64,000 nucleotides of DNA from Pseudomonas caspiana (GTDB taxonomy: Bacteria > Pseudomonadota > Gammaproteobacteria > Pseudomonadales > Pseudomonadaceae): positions 126,063 through 190,062 of the forward strand of contig NZ_LOHF01000006.1 of the NCBI RefSeq assembly GCF_002158995.1. The letters run 5' to 3'. How positions within the stretch are numbered: the stretch's first letter is position 1; every line of letters starts with the position of its first letter. A program made the translations under genes and the position numbers. Shown piece by piece: positions 57,259-64,000 of this stretch. The notes under the pieces were generated by a model that worked only from the letters and a program-made list of their open reading frames with translations, did not search any database and had not been told where the DNA came from.

Positions 57259-60003
57259 ATGCCCTCCCTCGATAGCCTGAACAGCCTTAAAACCCTAGAA
57301 ATCGATAACAAGACCTACCACTATTTCAGCCTTCCGGAAGCCGCCAAGACCTTGGGCGACTTAAGCAAGCTGCCAATGTCCCTCAAGGTTTTGCTGGAAA
57401 ACCTGCTGCGCTGGGAAGACAACAAAACGGTCACCGGCACCGACCTCAAATCGCTGGCCGCTTGGCTGAGCGAGCGGCGCTCGGACCGGGAAATCCAATA
57501 CCGCCCTGCTCGCGTACTGATGCAAGACTTCACCGGCGTACCTGCCGTGGTCGATCTGGCTGCCATGCGCGCCGCCGTTGCCAAGGCTGGCGGCGATCCG
57601 CAGCGGATCAATCCGTTGTCTCCGGTGGATCTGGTCATCGACCACTCCGTGATGGTCGACAAATTCGGCGCTGCCGACTCATTCGCCCAGAACGTCGACA
57701 TTGAGATGGAGCGCAATGGCGAGCGTTACGCCTTCCTGCGCTGGGGCCAGAGCGCGTTCGATAACTTCAGCGTGGTGCCGCCGGGCACCGGGATCTGTCA
57801 CCAGGTCAATCTGGAATACCTGGGCCGCACGGTCTGGACCAAAGACGAGGATGGCCGCACCTATGCCTTCCCCGACACATTAGTGGGCACCGATTCGCAC
57901 ACCACCATGATCAACGGCCTCGGCGTGCTCGGCTGGGGCGTAGGCGGTATCGAAGCGGAAGCGGCAATGCTTGGCCAACCGGTGTCGATGCTGATTCCGG
58001 AAGTGATTGGCTTCAAGCTCAACGGCAAGCTCAGGGAGGGCATTACTGCGACCGATCTGGTGCTGACCGTCACGCAAATGCTGCGCAAGAAAGGCGTGGT
58101 CGGCAAGTTCGTCGAGTTTTACGGCGACGGTCTGGCTGAACTGCCGCTTGCCGACCGCGCCACGATCGCCAACATGGCGCCGGAATACGGCGCGACGTGC
58201 GGTTTCTTCCCGGTCGACGATGTGACGCTGGAGTATCTACGCCTGTCCGGTCGTCCTGATGAAACCGTGAAACTGGTCGAGGCCTATTGCAAGGCGCAAG
58301 GCCTATGGCGCCTGCCCGGCCAGGATCCGGTGTTTACCGACAGCCTTGAACTGGACATGAACACGGTCGTAGCCAGTCTGGCCGGCCCTAAACGTCCTCA
58401 GGATCGTGTCGCGCTGCCTGATGTTTCCCAAGCCTTTTCTGATTTCCTTGGCCTGCAATTCAAACCCGCTCAGAAAGACGAAGGCCGTCTGGAAAGCGAA
58501 GGTGGTGGCGGTGTCGCGGTCGGCAATGCCGATCAGGTGACCGGCGAGGCAGACTATGAATATGAAGGCCGCACCTATCGCCTGAAAAACGGCGCAGTGG
58601 TCATCGCTGCCATTACCTCCTGCACCAATACCTCTAATCCCAGCGTGATGATGGCTGCCGGACTGGTCGCAAAGAAAGCTGTAGAAAAAGGCCTGACAAC
58701 CAAGCCCTGGGTAAAAACCTCTCTGGCTCCGGGTTCCAAGGTGGTGACTGATTACTACAAAGCCGCCGGGCTTACCCAGTACCTCGACGCACTGGGTTTT
58801 GATCTGGTGGGCTACGGTTGCACCACGTGTATCGGCAACTCGGGGCCGCTACCTGAACCTATCGAGAAAGCGATTCAACAGTCGGATCTGACCGTGGCTT
58901 CAGTGCTGTCCGGCAACCGCAACTTCGAAGGTCGCGTGCATCCGTTGGTCAAAACCAACTGGCTGGCTTCGCCGCCGCTGGTTGTGGCCTATGCATTGGC
59001 AGGCAGCGTGCGGGTCGACATCAGCAGCGAATCGTTGGGCGAAGGCAAAGACGGTCAGCCGGTATATCTGCGCGATATCTGGCCGACCCAGAAAGAAATC
59101 GCCGATGCGGTTGAGCAGGTCAATACCGGCATGTTCCACAAGGAGTACGCCGAGGTGTTTGCCGGTGACGAACAGTGGCAAGCCATTGAAGTACCGCAAG
59201 CTGCAACTTACGTGTGGCAGGACGATTCGACGTATATCCAGCACCCGCCGTTCTTCGAGAACATCGCAGGTCCGCTACCGGTGATCGAAGACATCCACAG
59301 CGCTCGCGTGCTGGCAATGCTGGGTGACTCTGTGACCACTGACCACATTTCTCCAGCCGGTAATATCAAAACAGACAGCCCCGCAGGCCGGTATCTGCGC
59401 CAACAAGGCGTTGAGCCGCGAGACTTCAACTCTTATGGTTCTCGCCGTGGTAACCATGAAGTGATGATGCGCGGCACCTTTGCCAACATCCGTATTCGCA
59501 ACGAGATGCTCGGCGGCGAAGAAGGTGGTTTTACCCTGCACGCCCCCACTGACGAGAAGATGCCGATCTACGATGCGGCCATGCGTTATCAGGCTGAAAA
59601 CACGCCATTGGTGATCATCGCCGGGCAGGAATACGGCACCGGTTCAAGCCGTGACTGGGCTGCAAAAGGGACTAACCTGCTGGGCGTCAAAGCAGTGATT
59701 GCGGAGAGTTTTGAACGTATTCACCGCTCCAACCTGGTGGGCATGGGCGTATTGCCGCTGCAGTTCAAGAATGGCCAAAGTCGCAAGACGCTCAACCTCA
59801 CAGGCAAAGAGACGCTGGACATCAGCGGTCTGACTCATGCTGACCTGCAGCCGGGCATGAGCCTCACGCTGACGATCACCCGCGAAGACGGCACTCGGGA
59901 AAACGTTGATGTGCTGTGCCGCATCGATACGCTGAATGAGGTCGAGTACTTCAAGGCGGGCGGGATTCTGCACTATGTGTTGCGACAATTGATTGCATCT
60001 TGA
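57259..60003 (+). CDS. acnA: Aconitate hydratase A
   Basis: 914 residues from the ATG at 57259 ([16 protein letters not shown]), with AAAGGAG upstream; the longer frame has no ribosome site. AcnA/IRP1-type aconitase of the TCA cycle: [4Fe-4S] ligands are Cys in [11 protein letters not shown] and the two Cys of [13 protein letters not shown]; the swivel domain contains [16 protein letters not shown] with catalytic Ser/Arg. This form is the stress-stable aconitase in gammaproteobacteria. A GTCCG / CGGAC hairpin (57223-57239) sits before the ribosome site. Confidence 0.97.
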   Translation: MPSLDSLNSLKTLEIDNKTYHYFSLPEAAKTLGDLSKLPMSLKVLLENLLRWEDNKTVTGTDLKSLAAWLSERRSDREIQYRPARVLMQDFTGVPAVVDLAAMRAAVAKAGGDPQRINPLSPVDLVIDHSVMVDKFGAADSFAQNVDIEMERNGERYAFLRWGQSAFDNFSVVPPGTGICHQVNLEYLGRTVWTKDEDGRTYAFPDTLVGTDSHTTMINGLGVLGWGVGGIEAEAAMLGQPVSMLIPEVIGFKLNGKLREGITATDLVLTVTQMLRKKGVVGKFVEFYGDGLAELPLADRATIANMAPEYGATCGFFPVDDVTLEYLRLSGRPDETVKLVEAYCKAQGLWRLPGQDPVFTDSLELDMNTVVASLAGPKRPQDRVALPDVSQAFSDFLGLQFKPAQKDEGRLESEGGGGVAVGNADQVTGEADYEYEGRTYRLKNGAVVIAAITSCTNTSNPSVMMAAGLVAKKAVEKGLTTKPWVKTSLAPGSKVVTDYYKAAGLTQYLDALGFDLVGYGCTTCIGNSGPLPEPIEKAIQQSDLTVASVLSGNRNFEGRVHPLVKTNWLASPPLVVAYALAGSVRVDISSESLGEGKDGQPVYLRDIWPTQKEIADAVEQVNTGMFHKEYAEVFAGDEQWQAIEVPQAATYVWQDDSTYIQHPPFFENIAGPLPVIEDIHSARVLAMLGDSVTTDHISPAGNIKTDSPAGRYLRQQGVEPRDFNSYGSRRGNHEVMMRGTFANIRIRNEMLGGEEGGFTLHAPTDEKMPIYDAAMRYQAENTPLVIIAGQEYGTGSSRDWAAKGTNLLGVKAVIAESFERIHRSNLVGMGVLPLQFKNGQSRKTLNLTGKETLDISGLTHADLQPGMSLTLTITREDGTRENVDVLCRIDTLNEVEYFKAGGILHYVLRQLIAS

Positions 60004-60014
60004 ATTGACGTAAA

Positions 60015-60121
60015 CCTGTGGGTGCGACAGGGTGGCGCCCCACCTTGCTAGCGATAAGGCTTAACTAGATCCACTTAAGAACGCGGGTGGCCTTATCGCG
60101 AGCAAGCTCAGCTCCCACAGG
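60015..60121. repeat. REP-type palindrome, GTGGGAGC family, chimeric arm (copy 4)
   Basis: The right arm (GCAAGCTCAGCTCCCACAG) is typical, but the left arm reads CTGTGGGTGCGACAGG and contains an extra stem GGTGG-CGCC-CCACC. It lies between tandem genes, unlike the other copies of this family. Confidence 0.7.
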
Positions 60122-60280
60122 AGCTCATTCCAACTCATGTTCAGTAATAAGGGCGATAACCGAACAGATTTATCGCCTTGCCTTAAGTTTGGCTCTTCCG
60201 CAAAATTAACCATCTGGTACATTTTGCTGAAACCGCATCCTTCGATCCCAGAATGCGGCATCTAATAAGAGCCGATCGCC

Positions 60281-61141
60281 ATGACTGTCATTCGTAAACC
60301 GTCCATTCTTGCCGGCCTCATTGGTTCGGGCATTCAAGCTTCGCGTACCCCGGCGCTGCATGAGCACGAAGGCGATGCCCAAGGCATGCGCTATTTGTAC
60401 CGACTGCTCGATCTCGACGCGCTCAAACTCGACATCACCGCCCTGCCAGACCTGCTCAACAGCGCCCAGCACATGGGCTATACCGGGCTGAACATCACCT
60501 TTCCCTGCAAACAGGCGGTTATCCCGCTACTGGATCAGCTGTCGTCCGAAGCCCGAGGCATAGGCGCGGTGAACACGGTGCTGTTCAAGGATGGTCAGCG
60601 GATCGGCCACAACACCGACTGCCTGGGTTTCGCCGAGGGTTTCCGTCGCGGCCTTGATGACGTAGCGCGCAAGCGCGTGGTGCAGATGGGGGCTGGCGGC
60701 GCGGGCGCTGCGGTGGCGCATGCGTTGCTGGCCGAAGGCGTCGAGCAATTGAGTATCTTCGAAGTCGAGCCGGCAAGAGCTCAGGGCCTGGTAGATAACC
60801 TCAATAGCCACTTTGGCGCGAATCGGGCGGTGGTGGGTCGTGATTTACCCGCTGCAATGGCCGCTGCCGATGGCCTGGTCAATACCACTCCGGTCGGCAT
60901 GACCAAACTGCCTGGTACACCACTGCCACCGGAGCTCTTGCACGAAGGCTTATGGGTCGCGGAAATCATCTATTTCCCGCTGGAAACCGAATTGCTCAAA
61001 CACGCCCGCGCCCTGGGTTGCCGCACGCTGGACGGCGGCACGATGGCGGTGTTTCAGGCGGTGAAGGCCTTTGAACTGTTCAGCGGCCAGACTGCGGACG
61101 CCGGGCGCATGCAGGATCATTTTGCGAGAATGGGTGATTGA
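60281..61141 (+). CDS. Shikimate/quinate dehydrogenase-like protein
   Basis: 286 residues of the AroE superfamily. Substrate-site residues are seen in IQASRTPALHEHEG (the Ser/Thr pair, near residue 19), the catalytic Lys in NITFPCKQ (about residue 72) and Asp in HNTDCLGF (about 110). The NAD(P) loop is MGAGGAGAAVAHAL. The catalytic-site Gln is in VFQAVKAFELF. As quiC follows on the other strand, it is more likely a catabolic quinate/shikimate dehydrogenase than the biosynthetic AroE. Cofactor preference is not decided. Confidence 0.88.
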   Translation: MTVIRKPSILAGLIGSGIQASRTPALHEHEGDAQGMRYLYRLLDLDALKLDITALPDLLNSAQHMGYTGLNITFPCKQAVIPLLDQLSSEARGIGAVNTVLFKDGQRIGHNTDCLGFAEGFRRGLDDVARKRVVQMGAGGAGAAVAHALLAEGVEQLSIFEVEPARAQGLVDNLNSHFGANRAVVGRDLPAAMAAADGLVNTTPVGMTKLPGTPLPPELLHEGLWVAEIIYFPLETELLKHARALGCRTLDGGTMAVFQAVKAFELFSGQTADAGRMQDHFARMGD

Positions 61142-61160
61142 GGACGCAGATCAATAATTA

Positions 61161-61252
61161 CCTGTAGGAGCTCACGAGCACTGCGAGGCAGCGATGGCGG
61201 AGTGTCAGGCAAACCGCAATCGCTGCCTCGCGGTGCTCGTGAGCTCCTACAG
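61161..61252. repeat. Palindromic repeat, GGAGCTCACGAGCACCGCGAGG family (copy 3)
   Basis: Arms CCTGTAGGAGCTCACGAGCA and its inverse ending GAGCTCCTACAG, between convergent stops at 61141 and 61277. Confidence 0.85.
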
Positions 61253-61276
61253 TAGAGGGGTCAGTGGACATTAAAA

Positions 61277-61948
61277 TTACGGCCGCAGGTAACGGCTCAC
61301 TGAATCACACAGCATCGCCTTGTGCCGCTGTTTGATCTCGTCGTTGACCAATTCAATCTGGAAGATCTCGGAAAAGGTGTGGCGGTTCGAGATCCGGTAG
61401 AAACAGAACGAACTGATCATCAAATGCAGGTCGATGGCGTTCACGCCTTGGCGAAAAACGCCTTGAGCCTCACCCCGGCGCAAAATCTTGTCGAGAATAC
61501 TGACAATGTTCTGGCTCAACTGGCGAATGGTCGGTGACTGTTTGACGTTCTCGCCGTTGTGGATGTTCTCGATACAGACGATCCGCACAAAGTCGACGTT
61601 GCGGTCGTGGTGGTCGAAGGTGAACTCCACCAGCCGCTCGATGGCCTGCATGGGTTCCAGCGCGTCCAGATTGAGCCCGCTTTCAGTGCGGCGAATGTCG
61701 CCATAAAGCTTTTCCAGCACCTCGGCGTACAACTGCTCCTTGCTGTTGAAGTAGTAATAGATCATCCGTTTGGAGGTTTTTGTGCGCTCGGCGATGGCAT
61801 CCACCCGCGCGCCGGACAATCCCTGGGCGACGAACTCGGCAATGGCTGCCTGGAGGATGTCATCCCGGGTTTTCTCTGGATTGTTCTTGCGCCCTGTCGC
61901 CGATGTTCGAACCGGGGCGATCACAGCACCTTCGTCAATAGTTGTCAT
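61277..61948 (-). CDS. TetR-family regulator
   Basis: 223 residues. The N-terminal helix-turn-helix (about residues 27-75) reads RDDILQAAIAEFVAQGLSGA, RVDAIAERTKTSKRMIYYYF, typical of TetR. The C-terminal all-helical domain is the ligand sensor. It lies 92 bases behind quiC on the same strand and faces the shikimate dehydrogenase gene, so quinate/shikimate or protocatechuate is a plausible effector; this is inferred from position only. Ribosome site weak. Confidence 0.9.
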   Translation of the reverse strand: MTTIDEGAVIAPVRTSATGRKNNPEKTRDDILQAAIAEFVAQGLSGARVDAIAERTKTSKRMIYYYFNSKEQLYAEVLEKLYGDIRRTESGLNLDALEPMQAIERLVEFTFDHHDRNVDFVRIVCIENIHNGENVKQSPTIRQLSQNIVSILDKILRRGEAQGVFRQGVNAIDLHLMISSFCFYRISNRHTFSEIFQIELVNDEIKQRHKAMLCDSVSRYLRP

Positions 61949-62040
61949 TTCAGCGGCATACCACGGTCAGATCGGGGCGGTGCTATGTTTCTCATAGTCC
62001 GGGGCCGCCCTCGAGGCTCAAAATGACTGCGCTACATGGA

Positions 62041-63948
62041 TCAGAGCCGGGCCTGACGAGCGGCACCGCTGCGTGTCTTGGCCATGGCTGCCAGCCGTAC
62101 TGCGACGTTGGCGGCGCCGTAACCCACATAGCCATTCTTGCGCTGCAGGATCTCGAAGAAGAAACGATCATCGAACGGCTCGGTGTACACGTGAAACAGC
62201 TCGCCACCTTGGGCATCGCGGTCGTAAAGCACGTTGTAATAAGCCAGTTCGCTGAGGAATTCGTCATCGAAATCGAAGCGCGCGGCCAGATCGTCGTAGT
62301 AATTGAGCGGGATGTCCAGCAGCTTCAAGCCAGCCTCTTTGGCGCGGCTGACTTCAGCGAAGATATCTTCGCAGGCAAAAGCGATGTGGTGGACGCCGGA
62401 GCCTCGATAACTGGACAGCGCGTGAGAAATTGCCGTGTTGCGATTTTCCGAGATATTCAGCGGCAAACGTACAGTGCTGCAACGGCTGCGCAACGCCCGG
62501 CTTTTGACCAGACCGTAAGGGTCGGGCAGCACCACTTCGTCGTCGGCTTCGAAATCCAGCAGGCTTTTGTAGAACAGTACCCAGCTGTCCAGACTGTCCG
62601 CAGGCAGCGCCATGGCCATGTGGTCGATACGCTGCAGCCCGCCACCCGCTTGGGCGTTCGGGTTAACGACGAAGTCGATGTCGTAGATCGACTCACCCGG
62701 CACGGCAGGTTCGACCAGATAGATCAGGCTGCCATCCGGTGCACGTACCGACGGGACTTCCCGTTCGTTAGGCCCAACCAATCCACGGTACGGCTGGCCT
62801 TTAAAGGCCTGGGCACGTTCCAGCGCTGCCGAGCCGCTCTCGACTCGTAACGCTGTGGCACAGAGTGATGGACCGTGTGCCTCAAAAAAACTGTGAGCGA
62901 ACGAATAAGGTTCGGCATTGAGCACGATCTTGATATCGCCCTGCCCCATCAGGCTGACGGCCTTGGAGCGGTGCTGGCCGAGCTTGGCGAAACCGAGATT
63001 ACCCAACCAGCCAGCAAGGCGCGCGCCCTGAGCGTCGTCCACTGCAAACTCTAGAAACTCGACGCCGTTGTAAGTGCTGGCGGGCGGCGGACTGAACAAC
63101 AGATCTTTGGCCACAGGTTCATTCTGTGACTCCAGCAACAGCCGGGTTTTCTCTTCCAGGTACAACAGCGAACGCAAGCCATCAGCAGCATTGGCCCGAG
63201 GTGGCGCGGCGCGGAAACCATCATTGAAGATTTCCAGCGACAACGGCCCGGTATAGCCCGTTTTCAGAATCGGCGCGAGGAAGCCCGGCAGATCGAATTC
63301 ACCCTGGCCGGGGAAGCAACGGAAGTGGCGGCTCCACTCCATGACGTCCATGGCCAGAATCGGCGCATCGGCCATCTGCACGAAGAAGATCTTGTCGCCG
63401 GGGATCTGCGCAATTGCGCTCGGATCGCCCTTGAGGGACAAAGTGTGAAAGCTGTCGAGCAACACGCCCAAGGCGGGATGATCGACCTGTTTGACCAGAT
63501 TCCAGACCTGTTGCCAGGTATTCACATGACGGCCCCAGGCGAGCGCTTCGTAGCCCACTCGTAACTGACGGGCACCGGCGCGCTCGGCCAGCATCGCCAG
63601 GTCATCGCGCAGAATGTTTTCGTCACCTAGCGAGTCGGCGGCGCTGTTGCTGCAGACCAGTACCAGGTCGGTACCCAGTTCCTGCATCAAATCAAACTTA
63701 CGCTCGGCGCGGTCAAGGTTGCGTGGCAAGCGGTCACGGCGGCAGCCTTCGAAGTCCCGGAAGGGCTGGAACAGAGTAATCGCAATGCCCAAATCGGCGC
63801 AGATCTGCCGTACATGGCGTGGGCTGCCATCGTAGTAAAGGAGGTCATTTTCGAAAATCTCGACACCGTCAAAGCCGGCAGCGGCGATGGCTTCGAGTTT
63901 TTCCGGCAGGGTTCCGCTCAAGGAAACGGTGGCAATCGAACGTTGCAT
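62041..63948 (-). CDS. quiC: 3-dehydroshikimate dehydratase fused to HPPD-like domain
   Basis: 635 residues from the ATG at 63948 (MQRSIATVSLSGTLPEKLEA), with CAGGAG upstream; the frame stays open to the window edge but the extension is not conserved-looking. The N-terminal 280 residues form a TIM-barrel sugar isomerase-type dehydratase that converts 3-dehydroshikimate to protocatechuate. The C-terminal half is a vicinal-oxygen-chelate module related to 4-hydroxyphenylpyruvate dioxygenase, with a metal triad (DHMAM, HHIAF, FFEILQR). This fusion is known in Pseudomonas QuiC. It feeds quinate and shikimate carbon into the beta-ketoadipate pathway. Confidence 0.93.
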   Translation of the reverse strand: MQRSIATVSLSGTLPEKLEAIAAAGFDGVEIFENDLLYYDGSPRHVRQICADLGIAITLFQPFRDFEGCRRDRLPRNLDRAERKFDLMQELGTDLVLVCSNSAADSLGDENILRDDLAMLAERAGARQLRVGYEALAWGRHVNTWQQVWNLVKQVDHPALGVLLDSFHTLSLKGDPSAIAQIPGDKIFFVQMADAPILAMDVMEWSRHFRCFPGQGEFDLPGFLAPILKTGYTGPLSLEIFNDGFRAAPPRANAADGLRSLLYLEEKTRLLLESQNEPVAKDLLFSPPPASTYNGVEFLEFAVDDAQGARLAGWLGNLGFAKLGQHRSKAVSLMGQGDIKIVLNAEPYSFAHSFFEAHGPSLCATALRVESGSAALERAQAFKGQPYRGLVGPNEREVPSVRAPDGSLIYLVEPAVPGESIYDIDFVVNPNAQAGGGLQRIDHMAMALPADSLDSWVLFYKSLLDFEADDEVVLPDPYGLVKSRALRSRCSTVRLPLNISENRNTAISHALSSYRGSGVHHIAFACEDIFAEVSRAKEAGLKLLDIPLNYYDDLAARFDFDDEFLSELAYYNVLYDRDAQGGELFHVYTEPFDDRFFFEILQRKNGYVGYGAANVAVRLAAMAKTRSGAARQARL

Positions 63949-64000
63949 GTTTGACTCCTGTGAGATCGCGACTTCTGCGAATCGCATGTCTGGTGCCACC

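Overview
The window is chromosomal DNA from a Pseudomonas species, probably of the P. fluorescens/P. syringae lineage. The evidence is the high GC content, the tig-clpP-clpX-lon-hupB-ppiD order, a fused MrpA/B antiporter operon, a QuiC dehydratase fused to an HPPD-like domain, and intergenic REP-type palindromes built around GTGGGAGC. I see no prophage, insertion sequence, CRISPR array or rRNA. Most genes are core or commonly shared Pseudomonas genes; accessory elements are scattered singly.

Layout. 1-5.1 kb: a Tat-exported aldo/keto reductase, a small unknown gene, and the two-gene bacterial NHEJ operon (ku-ligD). 5.2-6.1 kb: a higB-higA toxin-antitoxin pair with a visible operator. 6.2-8.7 kb: methanesulfonate monooxygenase (msuD) and an SfnR-type sigma54 activator. 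8.7-9.7 kb: soxR divergent from an ABM-fold gene, with a soxS-like SoxR promoter pointing at the latter. 9.8-13 kb: FAD oxidoreductase, XRE-cupin regulator and DMT exporter. 13.1-19.3 kb: six-gene Mrp/Sha/Pha cation-proton antiporter operon with overlapping stops and starts. 19.3-26.4 kb: small unknown genes, a lone Tle-like lipase of type VI effector type, a chemoreceptor with an extra C-terminal domain, a two-cysteine DksA paralogue and a Gfo/Idh/MocA oxidoreductase.

26.5-37 kb: the protein quality-control block (ppiD, hupB, lon, clpX, clpP, tig on the minus strand, lon with a near-consensus RpoH promoter), three tRNA genes (Leu, His, Arg) and folD. 37-45.2 kb: a GlpSTPQUV-type ABC importer and a divergent AcoR-like sigma54 activator; between them lie a -24/-12 promoter and six TGAACA hexamers. 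45.3-50 kb: glnS-cysS, ppiB-lpxH. 50-54.9 kb: a MarR-controlled tripartite EmrAB-type efflux operon with twin operators. 55-60 kb: miaE, rlmM and acnA. 60.2-64 kb: shikimate/quinate dehydrogenase-like gene, TetR regulator and quiC, a probable quinate/shikimate catabolic set cut by the window edge.

The points I judge most worth a second look are the asymmetric ATPase pair of the Glp-type importer, its TGAACA array, the SoxR-controlled ABM gene whose leader contains a repeat, and the effector-like lipase without a visible immunity gene. All functional calls rest on reading protein motifs; no database search was run.
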